Of a stretch of 64,000 nt of DNA, positions 12,031 through 21,780 are shown piece by piece. The translations under genes were made by a program, and so were the position numbers. Where the stretch lies: assembly GCF_003265705.1 (NCBI RefSeq), contig NW_020313045.1:1890115-1954114 (forward strand), given 5' to 3'. Position 1 is the stretch's first letter; every line of letters starts with the position of its first letter. This DNA comes from Callorhinus ursinus (Eukaryota; Chordata; Mammalia; Carnivora; Otariidae). The notes beneath the pieces were generated by a model that had not been told where the DNA came from, did not search any database, and saw only the letters and a program-made list of their open reading frames with translations.

Positions 12031-12585
12031 AAGAGAAAGAGAAACAAAATAAGAAAAGGAAAAGCAAAAATAACAATAATAATCAATAATTGAGAAAGTT
12101 CCCTGTATAATAAAAAAGATGTCCAAGAACTCATAGATACCAACCTAGCTTAGCTAACGGTCCCTCTAAACAGAGATCAAAAACCCAAAAGCCTACTGGA
12201 GCCAGACAGCATGAAAACGTGAAGACTCCCCCAACTTGGAGTGCAAATGTGCTCAACAGAGAACCTGGGTCCCCCAGCTCAAGGGAGCTACTACCCCCCA
12301 TTCAAGTCCAGCCTATTGGGATCTGCCAGAATTTGGGTCCGGTGCCGTCACAAGTGATTTTTCGAGAAAAATCTTAGGATTAGGATTTTATGGTACGTCT
12401 CCTAACTTTTTTAAATATGGGCAATGGTGAGGGACGGTGTTTCCCTTCTTCTATTCCCTGTCTCAGCTAAGTTTCTCCCGGTGTCAGGCCTTAGGACCTC
12501 CCCCTGATTTTTCTCGAATAGTTTCATCTCAGCTAAAATATCACGTCCTCATAGGTTTGTGATTGTGATCACATCACTTTGTGAT
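12031..12585. other. Non-coding DNA, no gene recognised
   Basis: A-rich tract (AATAACAATAATAATCAATA) near 12066-12090. Otherwise nothing recognised. Confidence 0.4.
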
Positions 12586-13045
12586 TTCCCAGCGTTGCTG
12601 TAACAAGTGAGGTGGCTTTAAACAACAGAAATTTCTTCCCGCGTGGTTCTGAAGCCTAGATGTCTGAAATGTGACTGGGCTATGCATACTCTCTCTGAAG
12701 GCTCTAGGGGAGAATTCTTTCTTGCCTCTTTCTAGCATTTCGTCACTATCAGCAATCATTGGCATCCCCTGGCTTCTAGAGGCATCGCTCCAATCTCTGA
12801 CTCTGTCTTCACGTGGCTTCTCTCTGTGTGTCTGTCTCTGTGTCTTTTCTCCTCTTCTTATAAGGACACTGGTCTTACTGGACTCAGAACCCACTCCACT
12901 CCTGTAGGAGATAAAACTCCAGCATACGTTTCATTTTAACAAATCATATTGCAATGGTCTTACTTCCAAATAAGGTCACATTCTGAGGTTCTGGGAAAGA
13001 CATGAATTTGGGGAGGACATGATCCAACCCGGTACAGTTGGTATT
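12586..13045 (+). mobile_element. Old LTR-type remnant
   Basis: GTTGCTGTAACAAGTGAGGT, CTGAAGGCTCTAGGGGAGAA, CTCTTCTTATAAGGACACTG and CAAATAAGGTCACATTCTGA occur in the order known from an abundant mammalian LTR repeat. Family assignment is uncertain and no coding capacity remains. Confidence 0.5.
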
Positions 13046-13094
13046 ATTGTGTTGCTTTATAGTACTTGATGCCATCTTAATTTTTCCTGCTTGT

Positions 13095-13225
13095 TTTCCT
13101 GTTTCGTATGTCATTGCCCCACTAAAATGTAAGCTCCACGGGAACAGCTAGCTCATCATTCTATCCCCTACACTTAGCACCGTTTCTAGCCCACAGAAAG
13201 CACGCAATAAATATTTGCTGCAAAG
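13095..13225 (+). repeat. LINE-2 3' end remnant
   Basis: AATGTAAGCTCCACGGGAAC, TTAGCACCGTTTCTAGCCCA and CAATAAATATTTGCTG match the L2 tail. Confidence 0.65.
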
Positions 13226-13277
13226 AGAAATGGAGAGAGGGATAAAAGGAGAGAACAAACAAGACTTTCTGGTTTGA

Positions 13278-13446
13278 TTTTTTTTTTAAAGAGGGGGAGG
13301 GGCAGAGGAAGAGGGAGAGACTCTTAAAGGAGACTCAGCGCCCAGCATGGAGCCCGACACAGGGCTCCATCTCACCACCCTGAGATCATGACCTGAGCCG
13401 AAATCAAGAGCCAGACGCTTAACCGACTGAGCCACCCAGGTGCCCC
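13278..13446 (-). mobile_element. Carnivore tRNA-derived SINE (SINEC type)
   Basis: Inverted copy ending GAGCCACCCAGGTGCCCC, with flanks TGGTTTGAT and CTGATTTGAT as decayed target copies. Confidence 0.9.
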
Positions 13447-14519
13447 TGATTTGATATTTTTAAGATGGTGCATGGGGATTAAGAAAGGGCTGATGCTAAG
13501 GGGGTTTCTATAAATGGTTGTTTGGAGACAAGCCTTTCTATTCTCTTCCCAGAGATTTAGAATAGACCAGCTCCACCTCTCAGACCTATCCGTTCCCATG
13601 TCTCCTAGGAACGTGCCCTCAACCTTCCCCGCCCCCCCCGCCCCCACCGTGGAAAATCAGCTGCCCCGCTAACCAGGAGAGTGGCAGATAGAAAAGGAAA
13701 AAAAGGACACTTGCAACTCCTGCCCAGGTCACGCCTCATGCCACTTTCTTCTCTTTGGAGGAGCAGTGTCTGCCTGCAAAAGGGTGTTGGGTTCTCACAA
13801 CTGAGAATGATGAGCAGGGCCCCCTCCCCGCGGCCTACCAGTCATTGACAGAAGTGGGCTAGGTGGGGGGTGGGAGCGTATTGGAGCATGTTCAGGTAAA
13901 TGCGCAGCAGCCATGAACTCTAGGTGACTGTGCGCACAAATGAGAGGCTTGTGTTTCTTAGCCCTCCAGTGTTTCAAACAAACTGAGGTCTAGATGTTTT
14001 TAAAAAAATTACCTAATTAGCAAGTGTTGGCAAGCAATTCAAGTTTTTAAAAACTCAACAGAGGCCAACCTCACCACTCCCTCTCCTCCCCCTGAAAAGA
14101 ATGCCTGTGGCCAGAGGTCACCCTTGATTCCCAACTTCTGGGGAATGCAAGCCCTCAGTGTGTCTTTAGGAGTCCAAAATTTGCAAAGAGTGTGGACGGG
14201 AGCAAAATGGAACTCTGGTCTATAGACTCATACAGGTAAGACTTGACCAAAAGAGGCAAGGAACAGGTTCAAGGCAATACCAAGGCAAACCAGAACACCT
14301 TCTCCCCTTTCCCAAGCAGAGATAATGCATCCTTGACCCAGGTCCCCTCCAAATATTTGCATGAAGTATAAGGATTAAGGTGAAGGGAAAGCCCCCAGCA
14401 GCCTGGCTGCCCTTTTCCTTCCTTCAGTCCAGGGACTACTCTTTGAATATCTCCCTTCCAAACTCCCAGCACCACCTCTCCAAGTCCCCAAAAGACCCTG
14501 CCTGATCTTCCTCCCAGAG
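13447..14519. other. Non-coding DNA, no gene recognised
   Basis: Nothing recognised. Confidence 0.4.
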
Positions 14520-14625
14520 GGATCATAGTCAAGAATATCAGATTCGGGTCCAGTCTGGACTTTGCCAAGCTCGCTAAGCCTCAGTTGCCCCATCACTAAC
14601 ATAAGGGCTAGGTCACACTCCAGCT
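14520..14625 (+). repeat. MIR SINE remnant, weak
   Basis: CTAAGCCTCAGTTGCCCCAT and the preceding CAGTCTGGACTTTGCCAAGC resemble MIR. Confidence 0.35.
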
Positions 14626-15699
14626 TTGTGCAAATTAGAGAAAGGCGCTTTTCTTCCAGTGCAGCCCTAAGCCAAGGCACCAGCTAGATGAGTGCAGAAG
14701 GACTGGACTTCAGGACCCTCTCAGCCCCTCAGCTGGGTACCTTTGTTCAGTGAGCAGCCTGCACAACCATACATGGCCACCCTGGATAGTCTCTCCTTTG
14801 TAGATCTTATATGTGACACTGTTTAACACACATTATTTCTGATAACACTTAACACAATTATTTGGTAACTAATAATAACTCGACATTTTTTCTCACCCTA
14901 ATTTTTTTACATACTCTTCAACAGAGTATGGGTTTACATTAGCAAATACTAAACCAGTACAGCTTTTAGGGTCCTCAATATGATTTCAGGTTATCTTGGA
15001 GACAGAATTAACATTGTTGAATAATAAGAAGCATTTCCTTTTCAATTCTCTCATTTCTTCTGAAAAACATTCAGTGTTTAATACTTCCAACCCTTGCTAA
15101 TGATTACACACACACCCACAGGTCCTCTAGAAGTCGTTTCCCAGCAAGCAACAATGGCTCAAATGTTTTAGATCCCTTGGTTTTAGTTGTTTTTTATCTT
15201 TTCCCATTTCCCTTTATGGTGAGTAAGGGCTACTTTTCAATTTACAGTAGCAGTGTCAAGTTTTCTTTCCAAAAACATGTATGTAAGTATTTAAAATGAG
15301 TCAACTTAAGGAAAAATGTTAAACAAATAATAGAGGTGGCAGTGGAGGGTTTGAAGTTTGGGAAACCTGACACTACCCAATTCCAGACAAGGCCAGATCT
15401 TGATGTTTTCTCAGCTTCCCCCGGTTTGAAGTCGGGAGGAGAATAGGGGATTAGTGCAAATGTCTAACACCCAGAGTGTCCCTGCTCCGCTGTGTCTGGA
15501 GCTGGGGATCCGCGCCCTCTGGCTTTCCAGCAGTGGGTTCCCTCTGAGCTCAATTCTTCAAGAGTTTGCCCCCTGGAAAGCTGCTGACTTTCATAAACCT
15601 TCCCTTCTCTGAGTGGCATGCCTGGGTCCTGTCTCTTGAGCTCTGGGGACCTTCTCCGGGAGGGACATGCCCCTCTAGAATGACTGGGTCCTCCAGGTC
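14626..15699. other. Non-coding DNA, AT-rich to 15350
   Basis: Free of recognised transposons. The AT-rich part at about 14800-15330 could hold regulatory sequence, but no motif cluster is convincing. Confidence 0.35.
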
Positions 15700-16440
15700 G
15701 GCTCCCGGGAGGCTGAGCCCAGGCCGGAGCCCGCTGGAGACAACGCAGGAGCCCGCGTGCGCCCTGCCCCTGCGGGAGCGACGGCCGCTGCGCCCTCCCA
15801 GATTAAGGAGTGAGCGGGGCCGGGCACACAATGCGGCTGTGTTTGATCCCGCGACGTGTCACTCAGAATCGCAAACAATTTATTGCCATTAGACGTCTTT
15901 GTCAGGCACTAATTTCCTGGTGGCGCTCCATCACGGACCTCGAAACATCAGGGGAGGGGGCTCAGAGGCCCACGGGCTGGGGGCGCGAGGGAGCCGTCGC
16001 GAGCCAGGCGGGGGTTCCCGTAACGAGGCTTTAATGAGGGGAGCGCGGCCGGCCTTTGTGGAGAAGCCCAAGGAGGCGGCGGCCCGGGCCGCGCGCTCCG
16101 AGAGGTCACTTCCTCCCCGGGCCCCGAGCACCCGCCATCCCGTTGAGGGCCAGCTGCGGCCACCAGGCTGGGTGCCCACTGCGGGCTCTCTGGGGCCCCC
16201 GCCACCCTCGCCCGCTCGGAAATGCGGCCGGAAACGCAGTCTTTCCATGCAACAATGCAAACGCGCTCATTACCATCTCCTCAATATGCATGAAGAAAAT
16301 GCGCGAGGCTGGCCGAGCCCCATCACCCGGCTCTGGCCTCAGCATCCAATAAGGCGACATATTCATCTCCCAAGATGGATGAGGAGGGGGCGCCGGGGCG
16401 GGGGGGGGGGGGCCGATCCACGGGGGGTGGGGGGCACACG
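15700..16440. promoter_or_regulatory. CpG-rich upstream block with two AT-rich candidate conserved segments
   Basis: CG-rich DNA is interrupted at about 15818-15930 (AACAATTTATTGCCATTAG region) and at about 16240-16380 (octamer-like ATATGCAT, ATGCAAA, CCAAT). These low-CpG islands inside GC-rich DNA look like conserved regulatory elements. A run of 13 G follows at 16400-16412. Confidence 0.35.
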
Positions 16441-16860
16441 TCCTGGAGAGGAAGAGAAGAGAGAAAATACACGCCGGAGAACCTGAGAGACAGACCAAGA
16501 AACCGGAGAAGCACATAGACTGGGATGAAAGAGAGAAGGAAAGACAGAAGGAGAATTGGGGGTGAGGGAGAGGGACCGTCACAGAGGCAGACAGAGATTA
16601 AAAAAAAAGAGAGAGAGACAAAATCAGGGCAGAGGGAAGGAGCCACACTGAGAAAAGTGAACTGCAAAGTGGTCCAGAGGAACAAATAAAACAACGAATC
16701 GGGGGAGCGGAGGAAAGAGAAGGAAAATGAATGACTTAGAAATCAAATACCTAGAAAGTGGGAGACAGACGGGGAGCGAAAAACAAAGGAGAGGGAGACA
16801 GTGAAACTGCTCGAGTCAGGTGGGGAAAGGATGGTCATGGAGAGGTAAAGAAAAATCAGA
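16440..16860. repeat. Long polypurine (GA-rich) tract
   Basis: For about 420 bp the + strand is dominated by A and G (GAGAGAC, AAGGAAAG and similar), without a clean repeat unit. It may adopt triplex structure. The open frames across it are compositional and not genes. Confidence 0.6.
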
Positions 16861-17400
16861 TCACTTGCGCTGAGGGCCAGACTTTCGATCCCTGCCATCC
16901 TGGGCGCGGCGAGCCGCGGGCCGCTCAGAGCCCCCGGGGCGCGGGGGTGGGGGTGGGGGCCGCGCGAGGGCGCGGCGGGGAGCCAGGGGCCGTCGGCCGG
17001 CCTCGCGCCCTTCCTGGGGCGGCCCGGCCGGCTCCCGGGTGCCCGGGCCCAACTCGGGGCCCACCGCGCGCGTCGCGGCCCGCAGCTGCAGCGGCCGGCC
17101 GGGCGGCCTCTTCCCCGCCGACAGCAAAGTTGGCAAAGTTTCTCCCAAAGTTTCCCCAAGGCTTCTCGGGACCCAGGGACCGGCCTCGAGGCCCTGGCGA
17201 CCGGTGGGGCGCCGCAGCCCGTTCCGGGGCGGCTCTGCAGACAGTCGGCCCGCGCCTCCTGGGATCCCCGGGGTCCGGATTCCGGCCTGATGCAAATCCC
17301 TCCGGGTGCCGACGCCAGGCCACGCACTCCGGCGTCCGCACGGCTGCTAATAGCGGAGAGAGAGAATGCGGAAGAGGGAGAGAGAGGGAGAGAGAGAGAA
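16861..17400. other. CpG-rich non-coding DNA, no gene recognised
   Basis: This very GC-rich stretch has long open frames on both strands, which reflect the scarcity of AT-rich stop codons rather than a gene. A GAGAGAGA run lies at about 17355-17400. Confidence 0.5.
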
Positions 17401-17810
17401 GAAAAAAATATTCTCAGCTCAATTTAAGTCTCATGGAAAGGGCTTACAACTGTAATTAAATCATTAAATTCTTGTCTACGCTTCACAGAGCGGAGAGAAA
17501 TTAACTTCCCACCAACCTCATTTTCTATTTGAACATGAAATAATGATTTTCTGCCCGTCTAATTACAAAGCCAACATCTGATCAAGCCAGCATCCAGAGG
17601 GGATTATCGCATGCACGAGTATTAGACCTCATTACCAGCTTGAGTGCAAAATTATTACATCTTGTAATTGGATGGTGAGATTTATATACAGATCGGCCCG
17701 GTTTCTGTAAGATTGTAATTACAAGCTTCGTTGGTTAGCTACTTATCAGAACTTTGCAGGAAAACAAAACAAATGACTGAGGAAAACGAGCATTTCATTA
17801 ACCTGTAACC
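17400..17810. promoter_or_regulatory. Candidate enhancer: AT-rich block dense in homeodomain sites, about 4 kb upstream of IRX3
   Basis: Between two CpG-rich, GC-rich zones lies a repeat-free AT-rich stretch with about ten TAAT/ATTA cores, including TAATTA-type sites near 17454, 17560 and 17716 and a perfect 12-bp palindrome TTGTAATTACAA at 17713-17724. This composition is typical of deeply conserved developmental enhancers. Conservation is not shown here. Confidence 0.5.
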
Positions 17811-18600
17811 CGAGCGCGGGGGGAGGGAGCGGTGGGAGCGTGCGCCGCGGCGTCTGCAGGAAGCGGAGAGATCGCCGGCCGCCCTGCAGCCAGGGGACTT
17901 CGGTTCTGGGAGGGAAGGACAGAACATGGGCCTCGGCGAGGAGACCCGGGGGCTGCAGCGGCGCCCCCCGACGGGGACGCGCGCGCACCGTGAGGCTGGG
18001 CGAGGAGGGGGCAGAAAGGGGGCCTGGTGGCTAGCGGCTCGCGTGCCGCGTGTGGCGCTGCCCCAGAGCCTGGCGGGCCGCGGGCCCTGGGCAGACGTCG
18101 GGGCCGCGCGGCCCCAGGTGCGAGTCCAGCGAGCGCTGCTGTGTGCACCAAACGTGTGCCATGGACACCCTCTCCGTGCACTGCCACACTCGGGGCCGCG
18201 TAGAGAGAGCGTCTACAGCAAGCCTCCGAAGCGCTGTGTGCGCTGGGAACAGTGGACGAAGGCGAAAAGACGGAGAAGCTTTTGTGTGCGGCGCGTCTGT
18301 GCGCGCATGCCTTTCCCAAATCAACTTCCCGTGCACCTGCTTCTCCTCCCTGTGCGAGTGTGTCACTTTGACCTCGTCCCTTGGATTAAAAATCTCTGGA
18401 AATGGTTCGGCTGTCCTCGAACTCGCGAGTTCAGTCCGGGGCCGGGCTCCACTGGCCCGGTCGAGTTTTGGAGCCAGTGCCACGTCGGGGCTCGGCTGCC
18501 TAGGACGCTGAGTCCCGACGTGAAGCGCGGACCTCCCGGGCGGGGGCAGGGCTGATCTCTGCTGGACACTAGGGTAGTGGAGAGGCCGCTTCTGCTCCGG
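17811..18600. other. CpG-rich non-coding DNA, no gene recognised
   Basis: GC-rich, with overlapping open frames on both strands and no protein family recognised. It could carry promoters of unannotated non-coding RNA, but nothing in the sequence shows this. Confidence 0.4.
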
Positions 18601-20149
18601 GACCTGGGACGCCTGGAGGGACGTCAAAATTAATCGAGGTTCTTGGGTACGAGAATGGGTCTGGGGATTCTCCTGCTGGGCCATGGGCGCCCTCAGACCT
18701 GCGTGGTCGGTTCACAGAGAACCACCTCGCCCCTTCCCTGGCCTCTTTCCCACCTCGCGCAGCTCCGAAGCAGCCAGGTCGATAGCTGGTTAATGCGGAG
18801 GAAGCATCTCCGGGGCTCATGGTTTTCTCTTTTCCTTCTGGAAGAGCTGAGTTTAATAGCGAGCGTTTCATCTGGGCACGCCACAGTTTCCCCACCTCGC
18901 AATCTGGCACCTGGCACGCTCAGGTCTGGTGCCACCACTTTGCGCAAACTCTGGGGTTCAGGGCCGTCGAGGCTCGAGGTTTGACATCTAGGAAGCACTC
19001 CGGGAAATACTGTTACCCTCAGTTTTGTAACCCCTGAGATTTTCTGTGAGAAGGTGAGCCCATGGTTCCCAAAGCCCCTTGGCTGAGAGGCTTAACTGGA
19101 AACGAAATCAGGCGCCGGGGAAACATTTCAAAGCCAGAGCTTCCCCTGATACCTCCTCCTCTGGGGAGACTCCAGCTAAGGCCAACGCCAGGTATCAGGC
19201 AGAGAAGCAGGTGGGGAGGGGATGTGGGAAAGAGCTCAACCGAATTTGAGAAGGCCACACATCAGTTTCCCCAATCGAACACCAAACTGGTGGCCCCCAA
19301 ACTTTCTCTTGTCTCTCTCCCGCCCCCCAACCCCGCAATTTTTCTCTGGAGCCACCGCCCTGTGCGAAGACCGGTGGAAAGAGACCCGGAGTGAGGGGTG
19401 GGGTCAAAACTGGGAATTCATTCCTGAGCTGGACTGCCCAGAGCTGCTTACACCAGAGAGACAGCCGGGGGCCGAGACTCTCTGATCTCTCCACTCGGGT
19501 GGAATTCGGATTCAATTCCTCTCTCAATCAGCGCGCGGCGGCCAGTTTCCGCCCCACAGCCCGGGCTGGCCACTCCATGACAGAGTCACCGCGCCCGTGC
19601 TGTCCCCGGAGCGCTACCGCTGCAGGCCTGGCCAGTGCGTCGGTCGCCGCCGCGGCCTAAAGCTTTTAGCCCGGAGTCGCTGCGATTCCGGGAGTTTCAA
19701 TCCCGCGGTCGGCTGCACGCCCTAATCCGTGAAGGTGGGCGTTCGGATACCGGGATTTCAGGTTTGATGGAGGAAACAGCCCACTGTAAAACCAAAAGTC
19801 TCGCCTCCCATCCCCACCCGAGACGGTGATAGGCTCTTTACAGAGAGAAAACAGTTTGGCACGGTGACCCGAGGAGCCGAGGAACGGGGTAGGGAAACGA
19901 AGGGTGTCTACAGACTGAAAATTCCAATATACAAACTTCTCGAAGGGCTCTCGGAAAGTTCCTGGAGCCTCTGCCACCTGGCTCTCTGCTCCTCCCTCCG
20001 CCCCACGCGCACCCGCTTAGGGCGCCGCTAGGCTCCCTGTTCCAGTCTTGGCTCCCCGGGATCCCCAGGGGGTCCACACTTCAGCCCCTCCAGAGGCAGA
20101 GCCCGCCATTTCTAATCAGAGGTTCGCACCCGGACACAGGCGGCGTTAA
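18601..20149. other. Unique non-coding DNA upstream of IRX3 promoter
   Basis: Moderately GC-rich and free of recognised transposons, which is itself unusual beside the repeat-laden flanks and fits selection against insertions near a developmental gene. No gene is recognised. Confidence 0.4.
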
Positions 20150-20400
20150 AGTAGCTGATTTCAGGGTTTGGTGCTCTGGGTAGGGGGCTGCTTCGCCCCC
20201 CTGGGCAATGAGATGGCCTTTGAAGGCTCGACTAGAACGCATCCCTTCGCCCCTCGCACCTCTCTACTCGCTTCTTCCCTACGCCGCTGAGAGCGGCCTG
20301 GAGTCTAAGAGGTGCGAGCCGAAAAGGGGGCCCGGGCCGAGAAAAGCCCCAGCGCCTGCCCTGGACCGAGATCTTGGTCCCGACCCAGGCCCCCGCGCTG

Positions 20401-20427
20401 GGGGGGGGGGGGGCCGGGGGGGGGGGG
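20401..20427. repeat. Interrupted poly-G run before IRX3 promoter
   Basis: Two runs of 13 and 12 G separated by CC. The stretch may form a G-quadruplex, and its length is prone to sequencing error. Confidence 0.8.
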
Positions 20428-20499
20428 AGAGAAGAGGTACCGAGGGGCGGGCAGCGGGGAGGGGCGAGCTGACCCCGTACTAACCCGCGTCCCCGCGCC

Positions 20500-20909
20500 T
20501 CCCGCTGCCCCTCCCGGCGCAGGCCGGAGGGGGCGGGCAGGGACTCGGAGCGCCCGGGCTCGCGTCCCCGCCCCGCCCCGCCCTGCGCGCAGTATCCTCC
20601 GGGGTGGGCGGCCTCGCCTGGAAGGCGCCCCGGCGATTGGCGACTCCGGAAGGAGACGCGAGGAAAAGTCGAATAAGAGGGCGCGACGTCAGACCCGAGA
20701 TTTGGGGAAGGGCAGGGGAGGAGGTGAGGGCGGGGACGGACACACAGACACAGCCTCAGACTCAGATCCACGGACTTACACCCCCCGCACGGCACCTTAA
20801 GTGTCCCCAACTTTAGGCCGCCTGAACCCAGGGCGCCGCCGAGGCCGGGGCTGGGGGTGGGGGGAGAGATACGGGAGTAGACAGAGAGAGATAAAAACAG
20901 GGGAGAAGA
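20500..20909 (+). promoter_or_regulatory. IRX3: Probable IRX3 core promoter within CpG island
   Basis: The stretch has GC boxes at about 20529-20537 and three overlapping CCCCGCCC-type boxes at about 20567-20583. An inverted CCAAT box (GCGATTGGCG) lies near 20632-20641, a CRE-like GACGTCA at 20685-20691 and a TATA-like ATAAAAA at 20891-20897. This layout suits a promoter about 0.6 kb before the start codon. The actual start sites are not visible in sequence. Confidence 0.5.
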
Positions 20910-21130
20910 AAGAGTGAAGGGAGCGGAAAGGGGAGAAGAGAAAAGGAATAGAGAGAAAGGAAAAGCAGGAGAGGGAAGAGAGTTTCGAGCGTCCAGGAGA
21001 GTGAAAGAGCCCGAAGGAGCGGAAGCGATCCTAGGGGGAAGAGGAGCGCAGAGAGGGAGGGGGGAGGAAGGGCGAGGAGGGGGAGTGAAAACTAGAGGAG
21101 GGCGAAGGAAGCGAGGCGCGACACTGCTCG
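20860..21130. repeat. Polypurine tract at the probable IRX3 transcription start
   Basis: The + strand is almost all A and G over about 270 bp, spanning the likely start of the leader. Confidence 0.6.
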
Positions 21131-21234
21131 GGGACAGGAGGGCAGTGAGGAGCGAGGCGCGGGCAGAGGCTGCTCGGGCTGCCGAAAGAGGAGGGAGCGC
21201 GGCGCTGAGAGGAGGGGCTTGCGGGCCCGTAGAA

Positions 21235-21288
21235 ATGTCAATCAGAGCCCGGAGCCCCGGGAATCTCCGCCAATCTGTTCGGACCTGA
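21235..21288 (+). promoter_or_regulatory. Upstream ORF 1 in IRX3 leader (17 codons)
   Basis: ATG at 21235 in the context GTAGAAATGT has a purine at -3 and opens MSIRARSPGNLRQSVRT before TGA. It ends well before the IRX3 start, so reinitiation would be needed. The function is inferred. Confidence 0.4.
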
Positions 21289-21296
21289 CCTGGCTC

Positions 21297-21298
<2 letters not shown>

Positions 21299-21352
<54 letters not shown>

Positions 21353-21353
21353 G
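21299..21353 (+). repeat. (GCC)n trinucleotide tract in IRX3 leader
   Basis: About 18 uninterrupted GCC units lie between the two upstream ORFs in the probable 5' UTR. GC-rich triplet runs of this kind can fold strongly and vary in length between individuals. Confidence 0.9.
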
Positions 21354-21428
21354 GAGCAGATCAATAGGCGAACGCGGAGAGCAGCGCAGCGCGGGAGGCA
21401 GCGCGGCCCCAGCCCGGCCCAGCCCCCG

Positions 21429-21458
21429 ATGCGCGCCGGAGCCCGCGGGCGGCGCTGA
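21429..21458 (+). promoter_or_regulatory. Upstream ORF 2 in IRX3 leader (9 codons)
   Basis: ATG at 21429 lies in a poorer context (CCCCCGATGC) and encodes MRAGARGRR before TGA, 55 nt ahead of the IRX3 start. It may modulate initiation, and leaky scanning past it is likely. Confidence 0.4.
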
Positions 21459-21513
21459 GCAGGGCGGCCCCGGGGGCCGGGCCCCCCTCTCCGTCCGTGC
21501 CCCGCGGGCCACC

Positions 21514-21780
21514 ATGTCCTTCCCCCAGCTCGGATACCAGTACATCCGCCCGCTCTACCCACCCGAGCGCCCGGGGACCGCCAGCGGCGGCGGCAGCGCC
21601 GGGGCCCGGAGCGGCCCAGGAGCCGGGGCCTCGGAGCTGGCCGCCTCGGGGTCCCTGTCCAACGTGCTCTCCTCCGTGTACGGGGCGCCCTATGCCGCGG
21701 CGGCAGCGGCTGCCGCAGCCGCCCAGGGCTACGGTGCCTTTCTGCCCTACGCCGCCGAGCTGCCCATCTTCCCGCAGCTG
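21514..21780 (+). CDS. IRX3: IRX3 coding exon 1
   Basis: The exon encodes residues 1-89, from the start methionine to FPQL. The donor is GTAAGC at 21781 in phase 0. It includes an alanine run encoded by mixed GCC, GCG, GCA and GCT codons, which should be more stable than a pure triplet run. Confidence 0.95.

Larger units (their letters stand above)
20910..21513 (+). other. IRX3: IRX3 5' untranslated leader (start approximate)
   Basis: The leader has a polypurine first part (to about 21130), then GC-rich DNA with a (GCC)n tract at 21299-21353. It contains an upstream ATG at 21235 opening a 17-codon ORF that stops at 21288, and another at 21429 opening a 9-codon ORF that stops at 21458. The cap site is a guess based on a TATA-like element near 20891. 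Confidence 0.55.

Noticed and set aside
14800..15330. AT-rich stretch considered as an enhancer
   Set aside because: No dense motif cluster comparable with 17400-17810, and composition alone is too weak.
15899..17459. 195- and 233-codon open frames on the + strand upstream of IRX3
   Set aside because: They run through polypurine and CpG-rich DNA, lack recognisable domains and overlap comparable frames on the opposite strand.
20232..21545. 437-codon open frame on the - strand across the IRX3 promoter
   Set aside because: It crosses the promoter, polypurine tract and GCC run antisense to IRX3. Its composition (Gly, Pro, Ser, Arg runs) reflects GC-rich DNA, and no domain is recognised.
21242..21562. 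Alanine-rich frame on the - strand over the (GCC)n tract
   Set aside because: The poly-alanine is a product of the triplet repeat, antisense to the IRX3 leader.
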